64,000 nt of DNA, taken from positions 1 through 64,000 of the forward strand of contig NZ_JABAIH010000011.1 in NCBI RefSeq assembly GCF_012641395.1, read 5' to 3'. Source of the DNA: Rhizobium sp. P32RR-XVIII (lineage in GTDB: Bacteria > Pseudomonadota > Alphaproteobacteria > Rhizobiales > Rhizobiaceae). Under the pieces are notes generated by a model. That model was not told the DNA's origin, searched no databases, and saw only the letters and a program-made list of their open reading frames with translations. Shown one piece after another: positions 18,179 to 26,958 of the stretch. The position numbers and the translations under genes are program-made. Each line of letters opens with the position of its first letter. Positions within the stretch are counted from its first letter, which is position 1.

Positions 18179-19606
18179 ATGAACACGCCACTGGAAACCG
18201 CAACGCTACATCCGCTGGACCTTCCCGCAATGGAAATCGCAAGCGGAATCCGAAGGAGCTTGTTCACCTCCGAAAGCGTGGTGGCCGAATCGCTTCGGCG
18301 CGCGAAGGCCGTCTGCGAAACCCTGAACCCGTTCACCGTCATCCGCGAGGACCAGGCGCTCGAAGCTGCCCGCGCCGCAGACCGCGCCGTCGCCCGCGGC
18401 GAAGCGGTCGGCCCGCTGCACGGAGTGCCATTCGCTGCCAAGGATCTGACCCCGACTGCGGGCGATCTGACGACGCTGGGCTCCTGGACCAAGGGCGATT
18501 GGGTGCCCGGCGAAACGGCGCTCTGTATCCGGCGCTTGCAAGCCGCCGGTGCAATTCTAATGGGAAAGACGACGACGCCGGAATTCGCCTTTGCGAGCTT
18601 CACCAGCAGCCCTCGCTGGGGTGTAACCCGCAATCCATGGAATCCAGCGCGGACTTCCGGCGGCTCCTCCGGGGGCTCGGCTGTTGCGGTCGCCACCGGC
18701 GTCGTTCCTCTCGCGGAAGGCACGGATATGGGCGGCTCGGTGCGAATTCCCGCGGCATTCTGTGGCACGGTCGGCTTGAAGCCGAGTCTCGGACGGATTC
18801 CGATGACGATCCTGCCGAGTGTCTTCGACAACATCTCGCATTTCGGCCCACTGGCGCGCACGGTGGGCGACGCCATCGCCTTCATGGAAACGACATGCGG
18901 CCCGAGCGACGAGGATATTTCCTCGCTGCCGATCGGCTTTGTGTCGCAAGTGGCGCGAAACGGCAACCTGGAAGGCAAACGCTTCGCGTTGTCGATGGAC
19001 CTCGGCTACTACCGGATCCAGCCGGAAGTAGAGCAGGTCATACTGGCCGCCGCTGAGGAACTGCGCGGCGCGGGCGCCATCGTCGATGAAGTCCCGATGC
19101 ACTGGACGCGCTCGGTGAACGACGAATGGTTCGATCTCTGGTGCGTTTTCATGTCCGGTTTCTTTGGCGAAACAATCGCCGAGTACCGGGAAAAAATGGA
19201 TCCAGCCATCGTAGCTGCGATCGAACGCGGACTTTCGATGAATGCCACCGCCTACAAGCGCGTGGAACTGTTGCGCACCTCGATGTGGCGCAATATGGCA
19301 AAGCTTTTCGAATCCTACGACGCGCTGCTTTGCCCCACCTGTGCGATCACCGCGCCGCTCGCCAGCGAATGCGACGATGACTATGTCGGCACCGATGCGG
19401 ATGGCCGTTTCGTCGGGCTCGACATGACCTGCCCCTTCAACATGCTGCCGCAACTGCCGGCGCTTTCCCTACCGGTCGGGCTGGCCACGAATGGCCTGCC
19501 GGTCGGACTGCAGATCGTCGGGCGACGCTTTGCCGACGAGCATGTTCTTGCGATGGGCGCGGCCCTCGAGGCGCGTCTTGCCGTTCCCCGTCTGCCCGCC
19601 CCTTGA
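18179..19606 (+). CDS. Amidase (amidase-signature family)
   Basis: Hydrolyses a carboxamide to acid and ammonia or amine in the cytoplasm. The 475-residue protein carries the Ser-Ser-Lys triad of the family: the lysine in GVPFAAKDLTPTAG, then TSGGSSGGSAVAVATG with the cis-serine, and the nucleophile serine in GTDMGGSVRIPAAFCGTVGLKPS. I start at the ATG at 18179, preceded by CAGAGGA; longer starts exist at 18116 and 18158. The substrate is unknown; aryl or alkyl amides are typical. It is probably controlled by the divergent LuxR-type gene. Confidence 0.9.
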   Translation: MNTPLETATLHPLDLPAMEIASGIRRSLFTSESVVAESLRRAKAVCETLNPFTVIREDQALEAARAADRAVARGEAVGPLHGVPFAAKDLTPTAGDLTTLGSWTKGDWVPGETALCIRRLQAAGAILMGKTTTPEFAFASFTSSPRWGVTRNPWNPARTSGGSSGGSAVAVATGVVPLAEGTDMGGSVRIPAAFCGTVGLKPSLGRIPMTILPSVFDNISHFGPLARTVGDAIAFMETTCGPSDEDISSLPIGFVSQVARNGNLEGKRFALSMDLGYYRIQPEVEQVILAAAEELRGAGAIVDEVPMHWTRSVNDEWFDLWCVFMSGFFGETIAEYREKMDPAIVAAIERGLSMNATAYKRVELLRTSMWRNMAKLFESYDALLCPTCAITAPLASECDDDYVGTDADGRFVGLDMTCPFNMLPQLPALSLPVGLATNGLPVGLQIVGRRFADEHVLAMGAALEARLAVPRLPAP

Positions 19607-19660
19607 CTTATGCTGCCGATCGTCCGACTTCACTGGACAAGCAAGGCAAGGAGCAGGCGC

Positions 19661-20407
19661 ATGAGCGATGCGGCAAAGAGTACGATCGACCAGAGCGAGG
19701 TGGACCGCTTTTCCGCGATGGCGGCGGAATGGTGGAGTCCCACCGGGAAGTTCAAGCCGCTGCACAAGTTCAACCCGGTGCGCCTGACCTATATCCGCGA
19801 CAAGGCCGCCGAGAATTTCGGCCGTGACCCCAAGAACCCGCGGCCGCTGGAAGGCCTGCGCGTGCTCGACATCGGCTGCGGCGGGGGTCTGCTTTCGGAG
19901 CCCGTTGCCCGCATGGGTGCAACCGTGGTTGGCGCCGATCCTTCCGAAAAGAACATCGGCATCGCTTCGACGCACGCCAAGGCATCGGGTGTCTCGGTCG
20001 ATTATCGTGCGGTCACGGCCGAACAGCTCGCCGAAGCCGGCGAGACCTTCGACATCGTGCTGAACATGGAAGTGGTCGAACATGTCGCCGACGTCGATTT
20101 CTTCATGACGACCTGCGCGAAAATGGTTCGTCCCGGCGGGCTGATGTACGTTGCCACGATCAATCGCACGATGAAGGCCGCCGCTCTTGCGATTTTCGCC
20201 GCCGAGAACATCCTCCGCTGGCTTCCGCGCGGCACGCATCAGTATCAGAAGCTGGTCCGCCCCGAAGAGCTGGAAAAGCCGCTTGCGGCAAGCGGCATGA
20301 CGATAATCGAGCGCACCGGCGTCTTCTTCAATCCGCTGGCAAACCAGTGGAACCTGTCGAAGGATACGGACGTGAACTACATGCTGCTGGCGAAGCGGCC
20401 CGAATAA
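19661..20407 (+). CDS. ubiG: Ubiquinone biosynthesis O-methyltransferase UbiG
   Basis: Performs both O-methylation steps of ubiquinone synthesis using S-adenosylmethionine. The 248-residue protein matches the family length and shows the UbiG opening [22 protein letters not shown] motif [20 protein letters not shown], and the post-motif region [12 protein letters not shown] and FVATINRT-like strand ([12 protein letters not shown]). The ATG at 19661 was chosen over a longer frame because it matches the family N-terminus and follows GGAG. It is convergent with the DUF1178 gene five bases away. Confidence 0.95.
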   Translation: MSDAAKSTIDQSEVDRFSAMAAEWWSPTGKFKPLHKFNPVRLTYIRDKAAENFGRDPKNPRPLEGLRVLDIGCGGGLLSEPVARMGATVVGADPSEKNIGIASTHAKASGVSVDYRAVTAEQLAEAGETFDIVLNMEVVEHVADVDFFMTTCAKMVRPGGLMYVATINRTMKAAALAIFAAENILRWLPRGTHQYQKLVRPEELEKPLAASGMTIIERTGVFFNPLANQWNLSKDTDVNYMLLAKRPE

Positions 20408-20411
20408 ACGA

Positions 20412-20840
20412 TCAATTCACGTCGTCCGGCAGCACCGGAAGAGCCGCAATTTCAATGCCTTCCTCGACCAGTGCCCGAGCCTCGTCGATCGTCGCCTGTC
20501 CGATGATGCCGCGAGCATCCGCCTCGCCGTAGTGGATTTTGCGGGCTTCTTCGGGAAATTGTGTGCCTACATCCTCGGCATTGGCCTTGACGTGCGCGAT
20601 AGCTTTCTTGAGCTCTTCGAAGGCTTCCCGGCGCACCGTGTCCATCGCCAGCGTCTTCTTCTCCTCCTTCTTGCGGGCGGTCGAGACGGAAGGGGCCATC
20701 AGCTGCTTCGATATTGAGGTGGAGTTGCAAACCGGGCAGGTGAGGAAGCCTGACGCAAGCTGGCGTTCGAAATCGGCACCTTCGGAAAACCAGGCTTCGA
20801 ATTCGTGGGCGTTTTCGCAATTGAGGGAATAACGGATCAA
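20412..20840 (-). CDS. DUF1178 family protein
   Basis: A 142-residue protein of unknown function found across alpha- and betaproteobacteria. The N-terminus has the family pattern MIRYSLNCENAHEFEAWF with the first cysteine and a CPVC knuckle near residue 37, likely a small zinc-binding element. The C-terminal half is helical, with an acidic GEADARGIIGQATIDEARAL end. Its start overlaps the nitrilase stop (ATGA at 20837-20840), so it is the last gene of the comF-grxC-nitrilase operon. Confidence 0.88.
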   Translation of the reverse strand: MIRYSLNCENAHEFEAWFSEGADFERQLASGFLTCPVCNSTSISKQLMAPSVSTARKKEEKKTLAMDTVRREAFEELKKAIAHVKANAEDVGTQFPEEARKIHYGEADARGIIGQATIDEARALVEEGIEIAALPVLPDDVN

Positions 20841-21694
20841 GCGGCGACGCCTCCCACGACTGCCCCCGGGATCTTTTCGATCGAGAATTCCCGCCCATTC
20901 TTCAGATTCGGAATCTTGTCATGCGCCGCCTTGACGGCAGCTCGATCGATGTCCGCGACGATCACCACCTCGCCCGCACCGCCGGCGGAAGCCAGCACCT
21001 TCCCCCATGGGTCGATGATCATCGAATGGCCGTAGGTCTCACGGCCGTCCTCATGGAGACCAGCCTGGGCTGCGGCAATGACGAAAACGCCGTTTTCGAT
21101 GGCGCGGGCGCGAAGCAGAATTTCCCAATGTGCCTCGCCCGTCTGCCTGGTGAACGCGGCAGGTACCGTCATGACTTCCGCACCGGCAATCGCCTGAGCG
21201 CGAAAAAGCGCAGGGAACCGAACGTCGTAGCAAATGGTGAAACCCATTTCGGCGAAAGGCAGCGACAGGACGCGCGCTTCCGAGCCGGGACGGTAAGCGG
21301 CACTCTCCCGCCAGCTCTCGCCGTTGTCGAGATCGACATCGAACATATGAATCTTGTCATAACGATTGAGGATTCTGCCATCCGGGCCGAAGAGAAAACC
21401 GCGATTGGCGAGCTTGCCGTCCTCGAGCGCGATCGCAGTCGAACCGACATGCATGTAGATGCCAAGCTCAGCGGCAAGGGCAGATGCCGTTTTAACGATG
21501 ATGTCGTTGGTTTCGTCGCGAAGCACGGCCTTGGCCGCGGCCCGGTCGCGCTGCAGCATGCCGGTCATCTCCGGCGTCTGCACATAGATTGCGCCTTGGG
21601 CTGCTGCTTCACGCACCAAGTGCATCATCGAAGCGGCGTTCTTCACCGGATCGACGCCTGAACACATCTGAACGGCAGCAGCCTTGAACGTCAT
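20837..21694 (-). CDS. Carbon-nitrogen hydrolase (nitrilase superfamily, Nit-like)
   Basis: Cytoplasmic amidase of the nitrilase superfamily, 285 residues. The Glu-Lys-Cys triad is visible: E42 in TPEMTG, K114 in RYDKIHMFDVDL and C155 in GFTICYDVRFPALFR. The YDKIHMFDVDL and SYRPG-like segments match the Nit1/Nit2 branch, whose members repair deaminated glutathione or hydrolyse omega-amides. Location directly after glutaredoxin 3 fits a glutathione-repair role, though this is inference. It is cotranscribed with comF and grxC upstream and DUF1178 downstream. Confidence 0.9.
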   Translation of the reverse strand: MTFKAAAVQMCSGVDPVKNAASMMHLVREAAAQGAIYVQTPEMTGMLQRDRAAAKAVLRDETNDIIVKTASALAAELGIYMHVGSTAIALEDGKLANRGFLFGPDGRILNRYDKIHMFDVDLDNGESWRESAAYRPGSEARVLSLPFAEMGFTICYDVRFPALFRAQAIAGAEVMTVPAAFTRQTGEAHWEILLRARAIENGVFVIAAAQAGLHEDGRETYGHSMIIDPWGKVLASAGGAGEVVIVADIDRAAVKAAHDKIPNLKNGREFSIEKIPGAVVGGVAA

Positions 21695-21703
21695 CGGTCT
21701 TCC

Positions 21704-21961
21704 TCAGCCTACCAGCATGGGGTCGAGCTTGCCGGCCCGATCGAGTGCGTAGAGATCGTCGCAGCCGCCGACATGCTGCGCGCCAATGAATATCTGCGGA
21801 AAGGTCGTCCGACCGTTCGCCTTGCCAATCATCTCCTGGCGAAGGTCCGGCGAAAAGGTCGCGTCATGTTCGACATAGTCGACGCCCTTCTCCGTAAGGA
21901 GGGACTTGGCGCGGGCGCAATAGCCGCAGAACTGCCGCGTATAGATGGTGACGGGTGCCAT
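21704..21961 (-). CDS. grxC: Glutaredoxin 3
   Basis: Small glutathione-dependent thiol-disulfide oxidoreductase. The 85-residue protein has the dithiol active site C12-G-Y-C15 in YTRQFCGYCARAK, the cis-proline TTFPQIFI and the glutathione-binding HVGGCDDL. The ATG at 21961 gives the normal family length; a longer frame reading back to 22075 adds residues not found in glutaredoxins. It is the second gene of the comF operon, nine bases before the nitrilase gene. Confidence 0.94.
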   Translation of the reverse strand: MAPVTIYTRQFCGYCARAKSLLTEKGVDYVEHDATFSPDLRQEMIGKANGRTTFPQIFIGAQHVGGCDDLYALDRAGKLDPMLVG

Positions 21962-21996
21962 GCTTGGTCTCCGGATGGATGCCGTTTTTGTTTTTG

Positions 21997-22773
21997 TCAT
22001 ATAGGTTCTGAAAGAGCCCTTGCAAAGGTCAAAACCGTTATGTCCGCGGCACCCGCCTTGCGAAGCACGCGGCACGCGGCACCGACGGTCGCGCCGGTCG
22101 TATAGACGTCGTCGACAAGAACGATCCGCTTGCCGAAGACATCGTTTTCGCGGCCCTTGGCGATCCCAAAAGCGCCGCGCACATTGTCCTCGCGCGCCTT
22201 TGCGCCAAGTCCGACCTGCTGGGTGGTGCGCTTGACGCGCAGCAGGGTGGCAGGAAACAGCGGCTTGCCGGACAGATAAGCGATATGCCGGGCAAGCTCT
22301 GCGGCCTGATTGAACTTGCGTGACAGCATTCTTCCGCGGTGAAGCGGGACCGGGACCAGTGCATCGCAGGCCTCGACCATACCGTCGCTTGCACGAAGCA
22401 TCCAGCCTGCCATCATCGGCGCCAGATCGGTGCGGTCGCGATATTTAAGGCCGTGGACGAGATCGCGGACGGCATGATCATGCGTTGCGACCGAGCGAAG
22501 GCGATCGAACACTGGCGGATTGGCAATCGCCTCGGCGCACAGGATGCCCGAGCCGAGATCATGCGAGAACGGCAGCCCCAGCACCTCGCAATAGGGCCGT
22601 TCGATGAAGCGCACGCCGGACCAGCATTTCGGGCAAAGCCCGCGGTGATCCGCAGTCATGACACCACACGCGGCGCAGGCCGGTGGATAGAGCAGGTCGG
22701 CAAGCACGGAAAACGGCCGCAGGAAATGCGTCCATCGTACCGCCCTCGGCCGTTCGAAATTGATGAGCCCCAT
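21997..22773 (-). CDS. ComF family phosphoribosyltransferase-like protein
   Basis: ComF-type protein linked to DNA uptake in naturally competent bacteria; its role in rhizobia is unclear. About 258 residues with an N-terminal four-cysteine zinc element (LYPPACAACG and LCPKCW), and a C-terminal phosphoribosyltransferase fold with the PRPP loop RIVLVDDVYTTGATVGAA. I prefer the ATG at 22773 (MGLINFERPR); a TTG at 22800 would add nine residues. It starts the comF-grxC-nitrilase-DUF1178 operon and is divergent from a methyltransferase gene. Confidence 0.9.
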   Translation of the reverse strand: MGLINFERPRAVRWTHFLRPFSVLADLLYPPACAACGVMTADHRGLCPKCWSGVRFIERPYCEVLGLPFSHDLGSGILCAEAIANPPVFDRLRSVATHDHAVRDLVHGLKYRDRTDLAPMMAGWMLRASDGMVEACDALVPVPLHRGRMLSRKFNQAAELARHIAYLSGKPLFPATLLRVKRTTQQVGLGAKAREDNVRGAFGIAKGRENDVFGKRIVLVDDVYTTGATVGAACRVLRKAGAADITVLTFARALSEPI

Positions 22774-22849
22774 CAGCGGAGAGTAGCGGTTTCCCGGCAA
22801 AAGGAAAATCCGCCTTGCCGCCTTTCGCCTGCAGGACTATGGACATCAC

Positions 22850-23734
22850 ATGGACATGATCTTCGACCGGGCCGTGATCGCAGCAAACCGCCGTCGTGCG
22901 CGGAAAAATGCCGATCCGAAAGCCGCCTTCCTCCTGGATATCGCCGCCGAGGAACTTGCCGACCGGCTGGCTGTCGTCGAGCGCCATTTCGAAACCGCGG
23001 TGGAACTGCATGGCATGACCGGCGCAGTGGCGCGGGCGGCGATTGCCACCGGCAAGATCGGCGCAATGAAGCGAATAGAGACGGAGCAGGAATTTGCCGC
23101 GCCGGGCGAAGCTTTGGTCACGGCGCCGCTCGAGGATGTGCCGCTCGAACCACAATCGGCCAATCTGGTTCTCGCGCCGCTCAACCTGCATCTCACCAAC
23201 GACACGCCGGGCGTGTTCATCCAGATTCGTCGCGCGCTGAAGCCGGATGGCCTGTTTCTCGCCGCGATCCCCGGCGCCGGGACCCTTCAGGAGCTCCGGG
23301 ATGTCCTGCTAGCAACGGAAGCGGAAATGACCGGAGGCGCGAGCCCGCGTATAATCCCCTTCCCGGACGTGCGCGACGTTGGCGGTCTCCTCCAACGCGC
23401 CGGTTTCGCGCTGCCGGTGGTCGATGCCGAGACCTATACCGTGCGCTATGATTCCATCTTTCCGCTGATGAAGGATTTGCGAGCCATGGGCATGGCCAAT
23501 CCGCTCGCCGCGCGCAGCCGAAAGCCGCTCACCCGCGCATTCTTTCTGCGCGCAGCCGAAATCTACGCGGAGCGCTATTCCGATCCGGACGGCAGGATAA
23601 GGGCGACATTCTCGATCATCTATGCATCGGGGTGGGCGCCGCATGAGAGCCAGCAGAAGCCTTTGCAGCCCGGCTCGGCGAAAGCGCGGCTTGCCGACGC
23701 CCTGCGCGTGGACGAGCACAAGCTGAAGCCGTAA
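22850..23734 (+). CDS. BioC/NDUFAF5-like methyltransferase
   Basis: A 294-residue SAM-dependent enzyme. It starts MIFDRAVIAANRRRA, the signature of the alphaproteobacterial and mitochondrial NDUFAF5 group, and shows the methyltransferase strand-loop elements at LVLAPLNLHLTND and ALKPDGLFLAAIPGAGTLQELR. The classical glycine-rich motif I is poorly conserved (residues about 50-70), so catalysis is not certain. NDUFAF5 hydroxylates an arginine of complex I; the bacterial role is not settled. The start could be ATG 22850 or 22856. Head-to-head with comF, a common rhizobial arrangement. Confidence 0.85.
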   Translation: MDMIFDRAVIAANRRRARKNADPKAAFLLDIAAEELADRLAVVERHFETAVELHGMTGAVARAAIATGKIGAMKRIETEQEFAAPGEALVTAPLEDVPLEPQSANLVLAPLNLHLTNDTPGVFIQIRRALKPDGLFLAAIPGAGTLQELRDVLLATEAEMTGGASPRIIPFPDVRDVGGLLQRAGFALPVVDAETYTVRYDSIFPLMKDLRAMGMANPLAARSRKPLTRAFFLRAAEIYAERYSDPDGRIRATFSIIYASGWAPHESQQKPLQPGSAKARLADALRVDEHKLKP

Positions 23735-23742
23735 TCAGAGTC

Positions 23743-23922
23743 TCAGTTCAGCGTCGCGTGATTGGCGAGGTTGTTGGACACCGTGTCGAAGGTATCTTGC
23801 AGGCTGTTGCCGAAGGTCGTCAGTCCACCGATAAGGGCCGCTGAAATCAGGGCTGCCAAGAGACCGTACTCGACAGCCGTCGCGCCACGCGCGTCTGCAA
23901 CAAAAGCCCTCAGCCTACGCAT
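23743..23922 (-). CDS. Flp/Fap-type IVb pilin
   Basis: Short pilin subunit, 59 residues. The hydrophobic N-terminal half carries the class IVb processing site, with cleavage expected after the glycine in ADARGATAVEYGLLAALISAA and glutamate-5 of the mature pilin in place. The C-terminus TVSNNLANHATLN is short and polar. The start MRRLRAFV at 23922 gives the usual basic leader. No tad/cpa assembly genes are near, so this would be an orphan pilin gene or would use an assembly system elsewhere. Confidence 0.88.
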   Translation of the reverse strand: MRRLRAFVADARGATAVEYGLLAALISAALIGGLTTFGNSLQDTFDTVSNNLANHATLN

Positions 23923-23960
23923 GCCCAACCTTCCCCGCCATCGGCGGATATCCAATTTCG

Positions 23961-24278
23961 TCAACAGCCCGCGCCTGAGCCGTACCCCTGGACCACACAG
24001 ACGGAGCCAGGCGTCTCCTGCAGGACGCTGCGGCGGATCGTATATCGTTTGCCGTTTTCCTCTTTCGGAATCGATCCCGTCGTGATTGTATCGAACTCAG
24101 CCGGCGCACTGGCAAAAACGCTCGACCTGGACTTGTCGGCGAGCATCGGCGTGAGGATAAGCGTCAAGGCGACGACAGCCGTCCCGAAGAGCAAGGCAAG
24201 GTTGAGCGCGCCCGTCCTGCGCGAGGCATTCGAGCTCTGTTCTTTCTCCCGGACAGCTTTCCAGAAATCGTCGTCCAT
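23961..24278 (-). CDS. Small single-pass membrane protein
   Basis: A 105-residue protein of unknown function. A basic, polar N-terminus (MDDDFWKAVREKEQSS) precedes one membrane segment (about 25-45, ALNLALLFGTAVVALTLIL), then a periplasmic-looking tail with DTITTGSIP and two cysteines near the end. TTGSIP-type motifs are frequent in rhizobial envelope proteins. It is 38 bases upstream of the pilin gene on the same strand and may be cotranscribed with it. Confidence 0.75.
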   Translation of the reverse strand: MDDDFWKAVREKEQSSNASRRTGALNLALLFGTAVVALTLILTPMLADKSRSSVFASAPAEFDTITTGSIPKEENGKRYTIRRSVLQETPGSVCVVQGYGSGAGC

Positions 24279-24402
24279 GCGTCAAGCCCTTTACAGATAC
24301 GCGAGTTGCTTGATTGAGGCCGATACTTGGCAGAAGGTGATAAATGATCGATTAACGGGCACTGCCGAAATCAACATTTTGCCCTAAGAAAGTAACAATT
24401 CG

Positions 24403-24816
24403 CTAAAGGAGATCCTGCAGCATCGGGATCAACGGCTCATCGGCGGGCGGCATCGGATAGTCCCTGAGAGCCATGGGTTTTACCCATTTCAGAGCCTGGC
24501 CTTCCCTGCCCTGCGGAATGCCCTCATAACGCCGGCAGACATAGAGCGGCATCAGCAGATGGAATGTGTCATAGCTGTGGCTGGCGAATGTCAGCGGCGC
24601 GAGACAGGCAACCTTGGTCTTGATGCCCAGCTCTTCCTCGAGTTCGCGTACCAAGGTCTCCTCCGGCGTCTCGCCCGGTTCGACCTTCCCGCCAGGAAAC
24701 TCCCACAGACCGGCAAGCGACTTTCCTTCCGGCCGCTGCGCAAGAAGAATACGGCCGTCGGAATCGATCAGCGCGCAGGCGGCAACCAGGACGATCTTCT
24801 TGCCGGTATCGCTCAT
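24403..24816 (-). CDS. mutT: MutT-type (deoxy)nucleoside triphosphate pyrophosphohydrolase
   Basis: Nudix hydrolase that removes oxidised guanine nucleotides such as 8-oxo-dGTP. The 137-residue protein has the complete Nudix box GGKVEPGETPEETLVRELEEELGI read as G-x5-E-x7-REUxEE, preceded by LAQRPEGKSLAGLWEFP, the MutT-specific stretch. The ATG at 24816 overlaps the stop of the upstream acetyltransferase gene (ATGA), and longer frames add non-family residues. It is the last gene of the run with the acetyltransferase and argJ. Confidence 0.92.
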   Translation of the reverse strand: MSDTGKKIVLVAACALIDSDGRILLAQRPEGKSLAGLWEFPGGKVEPGETPEETLVRELEEELGIKTKVACLAPLTFASHSYDTFHLLMPLYVCRRYEGIPQGREGQALKWVKPMALRDYPMPPADEPLIPMLQDLL

Positions 24817-25595
24817 TGCGCCTGATCCTGCCGCCAGTAGCTGTAGCGATAGGCCTCGCGGAAACCGAGGCGTTCGTAGAGCGCCAGCGCCGGCGCGTTC
24901 GTTGCCTTTACCTGCAGCCACGCGGAGCGGGCGCTTCGCATGCGCGCCCAACGGAGGGCAGAGGTCAGTATTTCAAGGCCTAATCCTTCGCGGCGCCGCT
25001 CTTTTGCAACCGAAAGCGACATGATGCCGGCGAGATCATTGTCCTGGACGCAAAGCACGGTCGCAAGCGGCCCGGTTGCCGGATCTTCGATCATGAAGAG
25101 ACCGCACGGCGGCTTGATCGCGTTGATGATCTCCGCAAGTGCGGGCTTCAGCTTCACCGGCGCCTGATCCGTCGCCAGATTGGCATCGACGAAGCGGCCG
25201 ACGTCGTGGGTCGGGAGATGATCGAGCGTGTCCGGCAGCTCGGCATGCGCCAGCTCGCAGGTCATGACGACCGTCTCGTCGAAATGTGTCCATTGCTGCT
25301 CTTTGACGAAATCAATCAGCACCGGCGAGGCAAGCGGCGTTTGGCGCAGAACGGCGGCACGACCATAGGCTTCAAACTTGCGGCTTGCCTTCTCCAGCCG
25401 GACCACGGCATCGCGATAATCGGACGGATCGAGCGGCACGATCGAATTCAGACGGTTTGACGGATGGCCAGCCGTCAGCCTTATCTGCCAGCTGCCATCA
25501 TATTGCACGGTCGAGGCCGGCCACGCCCGGAAACCGACAGCTTCCAGTCTGCGTACGAGTGGCAGATTTGCTTTCTGTGACAGTGGTTCAGACAA
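24813..25595 (-). CDS. GNAT-family N-acetyltransferase
   Basis: Probable acetyl-CoA dependent N-acetyltransferase, 260 residues, with the GNAT fold in the C-terminal half: the acetyl-CoA loop AKERRREGLGLEILTSAL (R/Q-x-x-G-x-G/A) and the terminal ALYERLGFREAYRYSYW. The N-terminal 100 residues are probably a degenerate first GNAT repeat. It starts with TTG at 25595, eight bases after the argJ stop, with GGAG upstream. Coupling to argJ and mutT is conserved in rhizobia as I recall, but the substrate is unknown. Confidence 0.88.
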   Translation of the reverse strand: MSEPLSQKANLPLVRRLEAVGFRAWPASTVQYDGSWQIRLTAGHPSNRLNSIVPLDPSDYRDAVVRLEKASRKFEAYGRAAVLRQTPLASPVLIDFVKEQQWTHFDETVVMTCELAHAELPDTLDHLPTHDVGRFVDANLATDQAPVKLKPALAEIINAIKPPCGLFMIEDPATGPLATVLCVQDNDLAGIMSLSVAKERRREGLGLEILTSALRWARMRSARSAWLQVKATNAPALALYERLGFREAYRYSYWRQDQAQ

Positions 25596-25601
25596 TGACG
25601 A

Positions 25602-26843
25602 TCAGCTCCGGTAGTCGCCGTTGATCGCCACATACTCTTTTGTGAGGTCGCAGGTCCAGACCGTGGCCTCGCCCTTACCGAGACCGAGATCGACTTTGAC
25701 CGGAATGTCCTGCTTCTTCATCACGTTCGAGGCTGCTTCCTCCGAATAATCGGGGTCGCGTTCGCCGTTGACCGCAACCCGGATATCACCGAACCAGATG
25801 GCAAGCCGGTCGCGGTCGGCCATCTCGCCAGCCTTCCCGACGGCCATGACGACGCGGCCCCAATTGGCATCTTCGCCTGCAGCGGCGGTCTTCACGAGGG
25901 GCGAATTGGCAATCGAGAGCGCGATACGCTTGGCAGCCGCATCGCTCTCGGCGCCCGTCACGGTGATTTCGAGCATCTTTGTTGCGCCCTCGCCGTCGCG
26001 GCAGACCTGCAGCGACAGGTCCTTCAACACTTCGTTGAGCGCCTTGCGGAAGCCGGCAAGCCGCGGGTCGTCGGCATGCTCGACGCGAACCTGACCGTCA
26101 TCAGCAGCGGCAGCTGTGGCGAACAGCATCAGAGTATCGGAGGTGGACGTATCGCTATCGACCGTCATCGAATTGAAGGTCGGCCCGACGCCGTCGGAAA
26201 GCAGGGACTGCAGGGCGGCCGGAGCAATATCGGCATCGGTGACGACAAAGGAAAGCATGGTCGCCATGTCGGGCGCGATCATCCCGGCGCCCTTGGAGAT
26301 TCCATTGATCGTCACCTTCACGCCGCCGATGTCGGCAGTTCTCGTGGCGACCTTCGGATAGGTGTCCGTGGTCATGATCGCCTTGGCGGCTTCGAACCAG
26401 AACTCCCCGGTCGCCTCCGCGTGCATCTTGTCGAGAACGCCAGCGAATTTGGATGCGTCCAGCGGCTCGCCGATCACGCCGGTCGAAGCCAGATAGACTT
26501 CGTTCTCTGCGCAGCCCACGGCGGCGGCAGCCGACTTCGCCGTCAGCGCCGTTGCCTGGCGTCCCTTCATGCCCGTGAAGGCATTGGCATTGCCGGAATT
26601 GACGACAACGGCGCGCGCCACGCCATGGGGCAGGTTGGCCCGGCAGAAATCAACCGGCGCGGACGGGCACTTCGAACGCGTGAAGACACCCGCAACGGCC
26701 GCCGGCTTGTCGAAGACCATCATCAAGACGTCCGTCCGGTTCTTGTATTTGATCCCGGCGGAGGCGGTCGCCATGCGCACGCCCCGGAGAGCCGGCATCG
26801 TGGCAAAGGTTTTCGGAGCGAGTGGAGACACGGTAGCGGACAT
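25602..26843 (-). CDS. argJ: Bifunctional ornithine acetyltransferase / N-acetylglutamate synthase
   Basis: Recycles the acetyl group in arginine synthesis: moves it from N-acetylornithine to glutamate, and can make acetylglutamate from acetyl-CoA. The 413-residue precursor self-cleaves before the threonine of the PDMATMLSF motif, which also becomes the nucleophile; the flanking KGAGMIAP is intact. Three ATG codons stand in a row at 26849-26841; I take the third because CAGG is spaced properly from it and homologues start MSATVSPL. argH, the last arginine enzyme, lies 26 kb downstream. Confidence 0.95.
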   Translation of the reverse strand: MSATVSPLAPKTFATMPALRGVRMATASAGIKYKNRTDVLMMVFDKPAAVAGVFTRSKCPSAPVDFCRANLPHGVARAVVVNSGNANAFTGMKGRQATALTAKSAAAAVGCAENEVYLASTGVIGEPLDASKFAGVLDKMHAEATGEFWFEAAKAIMTTDTYPKVATRTADIGGVKVTINGISKGAGMIAPDMATMLSFVVTDADIAPAALQSLLSDGVGPTFNSMTVDSDTSTSDTLMLFATAAAADDGQVRVEHADDPRLAGFRKALNEVLKDLSLQVCRDGEGATKMLEITVTGAESDAAAKRIALSIANSPLVKTAAAGEDANWGRVVMAVGKAGEMADRDRLAIWFGDIRVAVNGERDPDYSEEAASNVMKKQDIPVKVDLGLGKGEATVWTCDLTKEYVAINGDYRS

Positions 26844-26927
26844 CATCATACCTGCTTAAGAGCATTTTGCCGGTGGCGTAAAACCGCCTCACCATCCGGA
26901 AATGCGACAACAAACGATAATAGTGAA

Positions 26928-26948
26928 GGGCCCGGAAAAACCGGGCCC
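26928..26948 (-). terminator. Terminator after the peptidyl-prolyl isomerase gene
   Basis: An 8-bp perfect stem GGGCCCGG/CCGGGCCC around a five-base A/T loop lies 11 bases past the isomerase stop on the minus strand. The T-run after it is short, so some read-through into argJ is possible. Confidence 0.65.
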
Positions 26949-26958
26949 TGAATGGAGA

